Part shown: positions 11,070 through 20,791 of the stretch, in pieces | Layout of the letters: the number at the start of each line of letters is the position of its first letter | Numbering within the stretch: the stretch's first letter is position 1 | Origin: Caldifarciminota bacterium | GTDB lineage: Bacteria; Hydrothermota; Tepidihabitantia; SM23-42 | Reading direction: 5' to 3' | Assembly: GCA_027026255.1 (NCBI GenBank) | Contig: JALVOT010000018.1 | Coordinates: forward strand, 1 to 64,000 | Length of the DNA: 64,000 bases | Made by a program: the position numbers and the translations under genes | Notes under the pieces: model-generated | Told to the model about the DNA's origin: nothing | Seen by the model: the letters and a program-made list of their open reading frames with translations, nothing else | Database searches by the model: none

Positions 11070-12457
11070 AAATCTTAATCTATGACCCGGACCGACTAAG
11101 ACTCACAACCCTGTCAAGGAATCTGCATGATCTGGGTTTTAACTGGTCGGCGGTTATGAATATTCGTGACATCAGCCGAAAATTGTCTAAGAAACGATTT
11201 GATATCATCATTCTTGACGAATCGGCAATAAAAAAAATTGCGCGGATAAAAAAACTGGACCGTAATATCCCGATTATTGTTATTGCAGAAAAAAAATCAC
11301 ACTTAGATTATGAAGATATTATTTATCAGGGTGTTGACGGTTTGGTCTATCGACCCTATCGCCTTGATTATCTCAAGATGGTTATAAAAAAAGCGGAAAA
11401 AACAAGAAACGAGATATTGAGTAATTTAAAGGCGGTCGCTTCCTTAAAACAAAGGATTCAAGAATTGCAGGGATTGAATGAAATTGTTCAAGCCATCAAC
11501 TCATCACTGGAACCCAAAGAAATCTTCAGGATTATTATGGAAAAGATTGCTCATTTGATTAAAGCCGAGGGCTGGTCAGTTTTGCTTCTTGATCAGGAAA
11601 GACAGGAACTTATCTTTGAAGCAGCAACTGGTGAAGCAGGAAAGAAACTTATTGGTATGCGCCTGAAGATAGGTCAGGGGGTTGCCGGCTGGGTAGCACG
11701 ATACGGAAGGTCACTGATCGTTCCCGATGTAAGTAAAGACCCCAGATTCTATTCCGGGGTTGATAAAAAAACAAAATTCACCACAAAATCTATTCTCTGC
11801 GTACCGATGAAGAGTCGTGACAAAATCATCGGGGTCGTGGAGGTGGTAAATAAAATCGGAGGCGAGCCGTTCAACCAGGACGATTTGAAAACCTTTGAAA
11901 ATCTTGTCGCCCACCTCACGATTGCCTTAGAAAAGGCAGATATGTATCGAAGAATGGAACAGGCGACACTTGTTGATGATTTAACAAAATTATACAATAT
12001 TCGATACTGTAATCAGTATCTTGATAATTTTCTAATTAAACGGAGCCGGGGACGGAATATAATTTCTTTAATCTTTCTTGATATCGATTTCTTTAAACTC
12101 GTTGATGACAATTATGGCCATCTTGTTGGCAGTGAAACACTAAAAAGGGTTGCCGAAAGAATGCGCAGGGTTGTGCGTAAAGATGATGTGCTGGTGCGCT
12201 ACGGCGGTGATGAATATATTGTTATACTGCCGCATACTGACAAAAGAACTGCATCAATTATTGCCGAAAGGATAAGAAAAGCGATAAATCAAGAACCATT
12301 TTATGCCTTTGGCAATAAAAAATTTAACATTTCAGTCACCCTTGGTGTAGCATCCTATCCTGAAAATGCAAAAAATCGCGATGGACTCATCGGTGCCGCG
12401 GACAAAGCAATGTACCGGGGAAAGATGTCCGGGAGAAATAAGGTTGTGGTGGCTTAA
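11066..12457 (+). CDS. Diguanylate cyclase: receiver-like N-terminus, GAF, GGDEF
   Basis: ATGA overlap; MKILIYDPDRLRLTTLSRNL...IIILDES; GAF segment GWSVLLLDQERQELIFEAATGEAGKK; RKDDVLVRYGGDEYIVILPHTD. Confidence 0.88.
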   Translation: MKILIYDPDRLRLTTLSRNLHDLGFNWSAVMNIRDISRKLSKKRFDIIILDESAIKKIARIKKLDRNIPIIVIAEKKSHLDYEDIIYQGVDGLVYRPYRLDYLKMVIKKAEKTRNEILSNLKAVASLKQRIQELQGLNEIVQAINSSLEPKEIFRIIMEKIAHLIKAEGWSVLLLDQERQELIFEAATGEAGKKLIGMRLKIGQGVAGWVARYGRSLIVPDVSKDPRFYSGVDKKTKFTTKSILCVPMKSRDKIIGVVEVVNKIGGEPFNQDDLKTFENLVAHLTIALEKADMYRRMEQATLVDDLTKLYNIRYCNQYLDNFLIKRSRGRNIISLIFLDIDFFKLVDDNYGHLVGSETLKRVAERMRRVVRKDDVLVRYGGDEYIVILPHTDKRTASIIAERIRKAINQEPFYAFGNKKFNISVTLGVASYPENAKNRDGLIGAADKAMYRGKMSGRNKVVVA

Positions 12458-13653
12458 TACTCTTCTGGTGAGGCATCTATCTCACCAGCCTTTTCCAGAG
12501 CAACCCTGACAAAGACGGGACCGATCAATTCATATATTACTGTAGTGATGATAATGGTTGATAAAATTGTCGTACCGATATATCCTGGAAAATAATTTTT
12601 TGCTACCAGAGCAAGGCCGATTGCTACACCAGCCTGGGGTGCAAGACCCAGGCCCAGATACTTTTTTATTTTTTCATCGGCATTTGCGATATAAGCACCG
12701 AGAAAGGCACCAAGCATTTCCCCCGGTAACCTTGTTAAAACAAAAATCAAGGCGATAATCCCCAGGGTTGGAATATCAACAATTTTAAGGTTGGCGCCGG
12801 CAAGAACGAAAAATAATAGATAGATCGGAGGATCAAAGTGCTTCATCGTATCAAAAATTTCTTCACTCAATCTTACTCGATTGGTAATTGTTGCCCCGAA
12901 CATCATATTTGTTAGGAGCAATGAAACATTAAGTGTAATTGACAAACCAGTATTTAATAATATCATACCCAGGGTGTAGATTAAAAGACCTGATGCCGAC
13001 CTTATATATTTAAGAAATAATGGATAGATAAATCCAAATATAAAACCAAGAAGCAAACTACCCAGGACTTCCCAGAAACCATGAACTATATCAGAAAAGA
13101 TATTAACAAAGATACCAGTATGGGCACCGGCAAAGCTTTTAGCAAGTGCGAGGGAGAAGGCAAATAGAATAATGCCCCAGGCATCATCAATAGCGACAAC
13201 ACCGAGAAGGGTATCGGTAAATGGTCCTTTTGCCCGATATTCCCTTGTTACCATAACTACAGCAGCCGGCGCAGTAGCCGGCGCGATTGCACTCAAAATA
13301 ATAGCAATAGGTAATGGTACCCTTCCAATCAGACAAAGAGAAAGAAAGACGAGCAGGAAAGAACCGACCACTTCACCCAGTGATATTGCAAAAACCACCC
13401 TACCGATACGTTTCAATTTCTGGAATGTGAAATTTTGTCCCAAACTTACGGCAATTAACCCCAGGGCGATATTGGAGACAAATGTCGAAGAATCAATAAT
13501 TTCGTGAGAAATAATATTTAACAGATGAGGACCTAACAGGATACCAAAAATGATGTAGCTCGTTACCGAAGGTAATTTGAGTTTTCTGATAATTCTTGCC
13601 CCGAAAAGCCCGGCTGTTAAAATCAATCCCAGACTGAAGATGGTATTCAGCAT
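12454..13653 (-). CDS. CPA2-type cation:proton antiporter
   Basis: Multi-TM; LPSVTSYIIFGILLGPHLLN; APATAPAAVVMVTREYRAKGPFTDTLLGVVAIDDAWGIILFAFS. Confidence 0.85.
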   Translation of the reverse strand: MLNTIFSLGLILTAGLFGARIIRKLKLPSVTSYIIFGILLGPHLLNIISHEIIDSSTFVSNIALGLIAVSLGQNFTFQKLKRIGRVVFAISLGEVVGSFLLVFLSLCLIGRVPLPIAIILSAIAPATAPAAVVMVTREYRAKGPFTDTLLGVVAIDDAWGIILFAFSLALAKSFAGAHTGIFVNIFSDIVHGFWEVLGSLLLGFIFGFIYPLFLKYIRSASGLLIYTLGMILLNTGLSITLNVSLLLTNMMFGATITNRVRLSEEIFDTMKHFDPPIYLLFFVLAGANLKIVDIPTLGIIALIFVLTRLPGEMLGAFLGAYIANADEKIKKYLGLGLAPQAGVAIGLALVAKNYFPGYIGTTILSTIIITTVIYELIGPVFVRVALEKAGEIDASPEEY

Positions 13654-13656
13654 CCG

Positions 13657-14130
13657 CTAAATTATGCCCTTATCTTTAAAGATTCTCAGAATAACATCAA
13701 AAAGTCCAATAAATCCTACAAATTTTTTTTCTTTATCTATAACTGGCAATTGATCTCTTTTATGTAATCTCATCAACCTGAAGGCTTCTTCTATTGAGGC
13801 ATCTTCATTGATTGCCAGAAATTTAGTTACCATAATATCCTCAGCCACAATGAGTTGCCCCATTTCAGGTGACAGCTCAACTCGGGATATCTCAATCGGC
13901 CTTTCATCCAGAAATGGAATGGTCTTTAAAATCTCCGGCTCTGCTGGTTTAAAAATATCAATAAGATTTTCTAAGGAAATGATACCGATGAGGATATTAT
14001 TTTCGTCAATCACCGGAATCAGCGGCAGGGCGTGAAATCTGCGGAATGTCTTGAGTATTTTACTCAGAGATGTGAATCTCTGAACAGTTATCACCTTTTT
14101 ATTAACTATATCACCAACTTTTTCTATCAT
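13657..14130 (-). CDS. Tandem CBS-domain protein
   Basis: VNKKVITVQRFTSLSKILKTFRRFHALPLIPVIDENNILIGIISLENLI and IMVTKFLAINEDASIEEAFRLMRLHKRDQLPVIDKEKKFVGFIGLFDVI. Confidence 0.85.
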   Translation of the reverse strand: MIEKVGDIVNKKVITVQRFTSLSKILKTFRRFHALPLIPVIDENNILIGIISLENLIDIFKPAEPEILKTIPFLDERPIEISRVELSPEMGQLIVAEDIMVTKFLAINEDASIEEAFRLMRLHKRDQLPVIDKEKKFVGFIGLFDVILRIFKDKGII

Positions 14131-14307
14131 AACTCCTTACTCTCCATCCGGTTTTTAAATATTATTCTGAATTGCTCGCCCATATTTAATCTTATTTAAA
14201 ATAAGGAAATTGTCAATAAGTCAGATTCGTTTCATTGCCGGCTGATGCTGAAGAAATAAAGTTTCACACTAATAGAAAAATTGAGAAAAGTATTTTGCGA
14301 ACAGAAC

Positions 14308-14335
14308 TTGACTTAAAATAATTTTAAGGTATAAT
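14308..14335 (+). promoter_or_regulatory. Sigma70-like promoter for the + strand antiporter gene
   Basis: TTGACT-16 nt-TATAAT. Confidence 0.6.
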
Positions 14336-14393
14336 GGAATAATATGTCCATTATTATTCCTTACCTTGTTGAAAATTCAGAGTCTGATTTTCA

Positions 14394-15623
14394 ATGGAGA
14401 TTATTTCCTCTGTTTTTTCTTGTGATAGTATGAATGCAATATTGAGTCTGAGTATAATTTTCTTAACGGGTTGGGGGATGAGCAAGCTGATAAAAAAATT
14501 GAAGCTACCCACCGTAACCGGGAATCTGATTCTGGGCATTATTATCGGTCAGGAAGTATTAGATTTAATTTCCTCCGAAATTCTTGATGCATCTTCCTTT
14601 ATCTCAAATATAGTTCTCGGTATAATTGCCTTCAGCATCGGCCAAAATTTTTCCCTTCAGAAATTCCGGGAAATCGGCAAAACTGTCCTAATTATCTCAC
14701 TGTGTGAAGCAATTGGTGCCTGGTTGATTGTAACTTTTGTCTTCAGCGCGCTACTGAAATTTCCTTTTCATGTAGCAATTTTATTCGGTTCAATCGCATC
14801 GGCAACCGCCCCGGCAGCAACAGTAATTATTATTAAAGAGTATCAGGCACGCGGACCATTTTCAAATATCCTGATTGGGGTTGTTGCCTTAGATGATGCC
14901 TGGTGTTTAATAATCTTTGCATTCAGCCATGCCCTGTCACGTTCTATCGGTGCCCATATAATTGAAAACGATTTTTTCATTAAAGTAATCATCAAGGTTA
15001 TTATTGAAATTGGTGGAGCACTTATCTTTGGAGGTGGATGTGCCTTTGTCCTCAATTACTTTTCGAAATATATAAAAACCAGTGGTGAACTGCAGATTTA
15101 TACATTTGGATTTATTTTATTAGCTGTAGGTGTTGCATTGGCACTACATATTTCAGTGCTCCTCTCAGCAATGTTCCTTGGTGCCTTTGTTGTGAATATT
15201 GAAAAACATTTTGAAGAAAAAGGATTCTTTGATGCACTTAAAGCCTTAGAGCCGATGTTCTATATGCTATTTTTTATTCTGGCTGGGGCAAATCTATCAA
15301 TCTCTCTGCTGAAGGATATCGGCCTCATCGGTATAATCTATTTTATCACCAGAATAATCGGCAAGTTTGCCGGTTCGTATACAGGCGCTATTCTGGCACG
15401 GGCGCCATCGACGATAAAAAAATATATCGGTCTGGGGTTGATACCTCAGGCCGGTGTCGCACTCGGAGTTGCCTTGGTAGTAAAAGGTGAATTTCCGGAA
15501 ATTGGTAAATTAATATTCAACACCATTATTACAACTACAATAATTTATGAGTTGATTGGTCCAATATTCACCAAAATCGGTCTTCAAAAAGCAGGTGAGA
15601 TAAACTTAACAAGCGACGGTTGA
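14394..15623 (+). CDS. CPA2-type cation:proton antiporter (paralogue of 12454..13653); start could be MNAIL downstream
   Basis: LPTVTGNLILGIIIGQEVLDL; SATAPAATVIIIKEYQARGPFSNILIGVVALDDAWCLIIFAFS; C-terminus similar to the - strand paralogue. Confidence 0.85.
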   Translation: MEIISSVFSCDSMNAILSLSIIFLTGWGMSKLIKKLKLPTVTGNLILGIIIGQEVLDLISSEILDASSFISNIVLGIIAFSIGQNFSLQKFREIGKTVLIISLCEAIGAWLIVTFVFSALLKFPFHVAILFGSIASATAPAATVIIIKEYQARGPFSNILIGVVALDDAWCLIIFAFSHALSRSIGAHIIENDFFIKVIIKVIIEIGGALIFGGGCAFVLNYFSKYIKTSGELQIYTFGFILLAVGVALALHISVLLSAMFLGAFVVNIEKHFEEKGFFDALKALEPMFYMLFFILAGANLSISLLKDIGLIGIIYFITRIIGKFAGSYTGAILARAPSTIKKYIGLGLIPQAGVALGVALVVKGEFPEIGKLIFNTIITTTIIYELIGPIFTKIGLQKAGEINLTSDG

Positions 15624-15627
15624 TTTA

Positions 15628-15702
15628 TCGGGGCGATCGGACTTGAACCGACGACCTCCAGCACCCCAAGCTGGCGCGCTAATCCACCTGCGCTACGCCC
15701 CG
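15628..15702 (-). tRNA. tRNA-Pro (anticodon GGG)
   Basis: Reverse complement cggggcgtagcgcaggtggattagcgcgccagcTTGGGGTgctggaggtcgtcggttcaagtccgatcgccccga; full cloverleaf; no encoded CCA. Confidence 0.95.
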
Positions 15703-15853
15703 AAATCAAATCAGACAATTATATATAATTGTGCCACTGTGTCAAGACAGGTCATTCATTATTTTCAAAATTTTCGCAGGGAAATTAAAGTCAATATGCG
15801 CAGTCAGTAAAATTACGATAGTCACAGCCCCTTCATCTCTTTAATTCATCCTT

Positions 15854-16273
15854 TTATTCAATTCTTTTCCCGGTTGTTGTCGTAACTAACTTCCCGTGTT
15901 TTACCCCCCTGGTGCTTAGAAGGTGGTCAGCTATCTTTTTAATCTCCTTTCCCCGGCCTCTAACAATCAGAACCTCCAAACAATTATGGGCGTCAAGATG
16001 AATATGAGTTGTCGATATTATCTGTTTGTAAAATTTGTGCTGGAGTGCCGTGATGGTATCGGATAATTCGCGCACTTTATGGCTATATACAATGGTGATG
16101 GTGCCTATCGTTTCTTTATTCACTAAAGTCCACTCAGCACGAATCAAACTCTCGCGGATTAAATCCCTGATCGCCTCAGAGCGGTTACGATATCCCCGCT
16201 CGGCAATCAACCTGTCAAAATTTTTCAGTAACCCCTTTTTCATTGAAACCCCGAATCTTACCATTTCACTCAT
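15854..16273 (-). CDS. nikR: NikR-family nickel-responsive transcriptional regulator
   Basis: RHH N-terminus VRFGVSMKKGLLKNFDRLIAERGYRNRSEAIRDLIRESL; metal-site pattern STTHIHLDAHNCLEVLIVRG. Confidence 0.93.
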   Translation of the reverse strand: MSEMVRFGVSMKKGLLKNFDRLIAERGYRNRSEAIRDLIRESLIRAEWTLVNKETIGTITIVYSHKVRELSDTITALQHKFYKQIISTTHIHLDAHNCLEVLIVRGRGKEIKKIADHLLSTRGVKHGKLVTTTTGKRIE

Positions 16274-16304
16274 TTTAACTCCTTTAATCTTAATTTAGTA
16301 ATTA

Positions 16305-17555
16305 TCATAATCTTGAACGAAGTTCATCCGGAATTTTCCGGTAAACGATTAATGCGATTATCAGGATTAATAAAAGAACCACACCAGCCATCCTTATGAT
16401 TGTATAGGGCGCGATGGACTTAGCGATAATTCCAAAAATGATTGCACTGATTAAAAATGTCAGATTGATTATGAATTCCTTGGTGGCAAAGATTCTTCCA
16501 CGGATTCCTTTAATTACATCCTCCTGGAGCATCGTATCCTGGGCAATACCGATGAAAGAAAAAACCACACCGGATACAAAAGCGATTAGATAAAGAACTA
16601 TCACATTAGGAAAAAAAGGACCAAGAAGAAAAAATACGGTAAGGATTGTAAGATTGTATAAGATAATCTTACTGCGGCAGAATTTTTTACCAAAATATCC
16701 CATCAGCAGTGCGCCCAGAAGCATTCCAAGACCGATTATCCCACCGAATATTCCAACCCCTGCAGTTCCCAGATTAAATTGCTGCTGAACCATAAACACC
16801 AGGACAGTATGAGCGGTCGCGGCGGTAAACGGAAGAACAAATACCGAAAGCATTACGAATATTACCACCCGGTCTTTCATTAAAAGTTTAAGTAGTTTGT
16901 TTATATCATCGCCAAAGAGCCTGAGCGATTTTTTAATTTCTTTGGTGATTGAGAAACCCAACTTTTTTTCCGGCTCAAATAATATATTTGCCCCCATACC
17001 CAATGCCAGGGCACCGGCAATAAAATGGGTTGTTGCATCGGCATAAAAGCCGAGACGCCAACCCAGGACCGATATAAGATATCCACCCCCGACCATTCCA
17101 ACAAATGTAGCGATTCTGGAAAGGGTAATAATCACTGAATTTGCCGGAACCAGGTCATTATATTCAACCAGCTCTGGAACAACACTATTGCGTGATGTAT
17201 TATTAAACACCTCCAAAGAGTAAAACAGAACAATCAGAAACCAGACCGGTGTAAGACTGTGGGTGAAAAATATAAAGGCAGGGGTTATAAATATCAGAAC
17301 AGACTGTATCAGATGGCATCGAAACATAATTAATTTCTTGTTTCCATGATCAATAACAACACCAACAAAGGGTGAGAGGATAATAACGGGCAGGGTAAAT
17401 GTTGCTGAAAATTCACTGAATGCAGATATTCGACCCGGCGCCATTACGCCGATAAGGGTAACAATTACCATATATGTAAGGCGATCCCCAAACTGGGAAA
17501 TTGTATTAGAAAGGCTTAGGAACAAAACACCCCGGTGCTTTAAAAGTTTAAACAC
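16305..17555 (-). CDS. MFS transporter
   Basis: About 12 hydrophobic segments; NTISQFGDRLTYMVIVTLIG; start GTG at 17555. Confidence 0.85.
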   Translation of the reverse strand: MFKLLKHRGVLFLSLSNTISQFGDRLTYMVIVTLIGVMAPGRISAFSEFSATFTLPVIILSPFVGVVIDHGNKKLIMFRCHLIQSVLIFITPAFIFFTHSLTPVWFLIVLFYSLEVFNNTSRNSVVPELVEYNDLVPANSVIITLSRIATFVGMVGGGYLISVLGWRLGFYADATTHFIAGALALGMGANILFEPEKKLGFSITKEIKKSLRLFGDDINKLLKLLMKDRVVIFVMLSVFVLPFTAATAHTVLVFMVQQQFNLGTAGVGIFGGIIGLGMLLGALLMGYFGKKFCRSKIILYNLTILTVFFLLGPFFPNVIVLYLIAFVSGVVFSFIGIAQDTMLQEDVIKGIRGRIFATKEFIINLTFLISAIIFGIIAKSIAPYTIIRMAGVVLLLILIIALIVYRKIPDELRSRL

Positions 17556-17649
17556 AATAGAGTCTACTTATTATTTGCCTGAAGTCAACGGTTGGATTCA
17601 AACCGGCATCCCCTTGACTAATAAAGAATATTGAATAAAATATCGAGTC

Positions 17650-17720
17650 TGGGGGATCGTCTAATGGCAGGACAATTGGCTCTGGACCAATAAGTCGGGG
17701 TTCGAATCCCTGTCCCCCAG
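17650..17720 (+). tRNA. tRNA-Gln (anticodon CTG)
   Basis: tgggggatcgtctaatggcaggacaattggCTCTGGAccaataagtcggggttcgaatccctgtcccccag. Confidence 0.95.
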
Positions 17721-18091
17721 TTATTTTATCACCGACTGGCTGGTTTATTCTCTTTGCTTAGTTTAATTTAATTATTTATTTGAGGTTCTTCACCCGCCCA
17801 AATGCCTGGCGGATTCAGAATGTAACAACCTATATACCTCACCCTACTTTTGTCATTCAAATGCCCCGGACTGAAAAGACCTGATAATCTCAGTTTACGG
17901 TTTATAGAGAATCGTTATTCATTGAACGATATCGCAGCCTGGCTGGTTTATTTAGTTTGTTTGGTTTGAATCTGAAATTCTATTTACTATTACGGATAAC
18001 TTTCCGAGCGAAGCTTCTTTATATTATCGCGTGCAGCGTGTTTTGTTCAGCGGAAAGTTTTTCATCCCTCTGCGGTGCCCTGATTCCCGGA

Positions 18092-18173
18092 TGCCGGGGG
18101 CGGGATTTGAACCCGCATGCCCGAAGGCCTACGCCCCTCAAACGTATGTGTCTGCCAATTCCACCACCCCGGC
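18092..18173 (-). tRNA. tRNA-Leu (anticodon GAG)
   Basis: Reverse complement gccggggtggtggaattggcagacacatacgtTTGAGGGgcgtaggccttcgggcatgcgggttcaaatcccgcccccggca; long variable arm. Confidence 0.95.
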
Positions 18174-18314
18174 AATATTTTAATTTACTTCACTATAATA
18201 TCCATAAAACTTTGAGTGTCAATATTTTTATTCAATCAACCCGAATAAAAACATTCTGAAAAATCAAGTTAAAGAAATACTTGAATTTTTTTAAATTTTC
18301 GCTTATAATAAAAA

Positions 18315-19532
18315 ATGATAAAAATCATTGAGTCCCGGGACAGTAGAATTCCTAAGGGGACCTATCTTGTCAGCATCAACGGTCAAAAAATAGATGATGA
18401 ACTGGAATTTAAATTCTATAATGACATCACCACAACGAGAAAATTTCTTTTCAAAATAAAGAATGAAAAGAAGGCCATTATCTTTAAACCCCTTCAAAAA
18501 CTTGCAGTCCAGTTTGAGCCAATAAAATATCGTCAATGTGAAAATCATTGCAGTTTCTGTTTTATCAAGGCATTACCAAAGGGTTTAAGAAAAGAACTAT
18601 ATTTCCGGGATGATGATTACCGATTATCCTTCCTCTTTGGAAATTATTTAAGCCTGACCAACATTACAAAATCAGATATTAAAAGAATTGACCGACTCAG
18701 ACTTTCGCCCCTTTACATTTCCGTCCATACAACCGATCCAGTATTGAGAAAAAAAATCTTCAATAACGAACGCGCCGGCCTTATTATGGAACAACTCAAT
18801 GCCCTCATCCATAATAATATTAAACTCCATTGTCAGATAGTACTCATCCCGGGAATAAATGATGGAAAACAGCTCTTCAATACAATCAACAATCTAAGTA
18901 AATTATGTCCGGGAGTCAGCTCAATTGGTATTGTCCCGGTCGGAGTTGGAAAACTGCTGAAGGATATCCAGCCCATATCAAAAAAACTCTGTAAACAGAT
19001 TATTAGATTAGGAGAAATATTTCACAATACATTCCGCGCCCGGTATGGCAAGGGGATAGTCTATCTTGCTGATGAATTCTATCTCAAGGCAGAATATCCC
19101 ATACCACCCCGAATCTATTATGATGATTTTCCCCAGATCGAAAATGGTATTGGTATGTCACGGGCATTCCTTGATGAATTAAATGCATTAACAAAAATAA
19201 AAAAGATAACAAAACAGGTGCTGTTGCTCACCGGCAGAATGGCATTACCCCTGCTTATAAAACTGAAACAACGTTTAAACAATGCACGGGTCGATGTAAT
19301 GGCCGTGGATAATCAGGTCTTTGGAAAAAAAGTTACGGTCTCCGGACTAATATGTGGTTGTGATTTTCTCCATAAAATTAAGAATATAAAGGCAAAATAT
19401 GACCTCATTGTACTTCCACCAAACTGTGTAAACGAAAACGGAAACTTTATTGATGACAGAACGATTGATGATAAACGCGTAATGATTGCTCCGGATACCC
19501 TCAGGGAATTGGTTCAATGTCTACAGTCGTAA
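18315..19532 (+). CDS. DUF512-family protein (PDZ-like plus radical-SAM-like)
   Basis: QCENHCSFCFIKALPKGLRKELYFRDDDYRLSFLFGNYLSLTNI; immediately upstream of der, a common arrangement. Confidence 0.9.
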   Translation: MIKIIESRDSRIPKGTYLVSINGQKIDDELEFKFYNDITTTRKFLFKIKNEKKAIIFKPLQKLAVQFEPIKYRQCENHCSFCFIKALPKGLRKELYFRDDDYRLSFLFGNYLSLTNITKSDIKRIDRLRLSPLYISVHTTDPVLRKKIFNNERAGLIMEQLNALIHNNIKLHCQIVLIPGINDGKQLFNTINNLSKLCPGVSSIGIVPVGVGKLLKDIQPISKKLCKQIIRLGEIFHNTFRARYGKGIVYLADEFYLKAEYPIPPRIYYDDFPQIENGIGMSRAFLDELNALTKIKKITKQVLLLTGRMALPLLIKLKQRLNNARVDVMAVDNQVFGKKVTVSGLICGCDFLHKIKNIKAKYDLIVLPPNCVNENGNFIDDRTIDDKRVMIAPDTLRELVQCLQS

Positions 19533-20791
19533 TCGTTGGCCGTAAGAATGTCGGTAAATCAACCACTTTCAATCGTCTAACTGGCCGACGCCAGAGTCTT
19601 GTCTATCATGAACCCGGTATTACCCGGGACAGAATTTATGGTCAGGTAGAATGGAATAATCAGACATTTGACATCATAGATACTGGAGGATTCTTCCCTG
19701 AAGAAATCGATTCCTTATCTCGAAAGATTGAAAGGCAGATTGAAGATGCATTACACGAGGCAGATTTAATATATTTTGTCGTTGATGCCAAGGTCGGACT
19801 TTTACCTGAAGACATTGAAATCGCCGCACGATTAAGAAAATTGAATAAACCAATATTTCTATTACTCAATAAATGCGACCACAAAAATGCCCGAATCAAC
19901 CAGACCGAATTTTACAAACTGGGTCTGGATAAGATTATCCCGGTGTCAGCTGAGCATGGTATTGGGTTTGATGAAGTGCTGGATGAAACCCTGAATATTT
20001 TACCGACACCGGCAAAGGTAGAATCAAGCAAACCGTTTATCAAACTATTAATCCTGGGCCGTCCCAATGTTGGAAAATCGACCCTTCTAAACTCAATCCT
20101 GAAAAAAGAACGGGCAATCGTGGATGATAAATCAGGAACAACCCGGGATATCATCAATGAAGAATTTATTTATCAAAACAGAGTCTTGAGAATAATCGAT
20201 ACCGGAGGAATCAGAAAGAGAGCCCGCATCAAAAATCCTCCCGAATTCTATTCAGCGATCAGGGCATTAAACACAATCCCACGCTCTGATGTTATTGTTT
20301 TAGTCTTTGATGCCACGCAGGGGGTGGTAAATCAGGATCGACGGATCGCATCAATGGTTCTTTCCCATGCCCGGGCGATTGTCTTAGCGCCAAACAAACT
20401 TGACCTTTTCAAAAACCGGGATTACAAAAAAATCATTACCGCAACCTTTCGTTCATTTAACTTTTTAAATTTTGCTCCGGTGATTCCCATTTCGGCGAAA
20501 TATGGTCGGGGGATAGAACAGCTACTCAATACAGTATTAAACACTTATGATGAATTCAAAAAAACCGTGGACCGAAAGACCCTGAGGGAACTTCCCGACC
20601 ATCTGAAACCCCCCTCATCAGGTAAATTACTTTCTCTGCGCCAGATCAAAACCAGACCTCCGGTCTTCAAGGCGGTCCTCACCTCCTCTGTAAAAAAAGA
20701 GTATATCCATTACCTCAGAAACTCAATTCGCAATTACTTCGGTTTTAAGGGCGTACCAATTCTATTCAAAACCGAGGTAAAAAAGAGATGA
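19517..20791 (+). CDS. der: Ribosome-associated GTPase Der (EngA)
   Basis: Two GTPase domains: VIVGRKNVGKSTTFNRL...DTGGF and LILGRPNVGKSTLLNSIL...DTGGIRKR; C-terminal KH-like. Confidence 0.96.
   Translation: MSTVVIVGRKNVGKSTTFNRLTGRRQSLVYHEPGITRDRIYGQVEWNNQTFDIIDTGGFFPEEIDSLSRKIERQIEDALHEADLIYFVVDAKVGLLPEDIEIAARLRKLNKPIFLLLNKCDHKNARINQTEFYKLGLDKIIPVSAEHGIGFDEVLDETLNILPTPAKVESSKPFIKLLILGRPNVGKSTLLNSILKKERAIVDDKSGTTRDIINEEFIYQNRVLRIIDTGGIRKRARIKNPPEFYSAIRALNTIPRSDVIVLVFDATQGVVNQDRRIASMVLSHARAIVLAPNKLDLFKNRDYKKIITATFRSFNFLNFAPVIPISAKYGRGIEQLLNTVLNTYDEFKKTVDRKTLRELPDHLKPPSSGKLLSLRQIKTRPPVFKAVLTSSVKKEYIHYLRNSIRNYFGFKGVPILFKTEVKKR

Noticed and set aside
17957-18259. ORF MFGLNLKFYLL... (100 aa)
   Set aside because: Spans the tRNA-Leu gene on the opposite strand (GCRGRDLNPHARRPTPLKRMCLPIPPPR is antisense tRNA).
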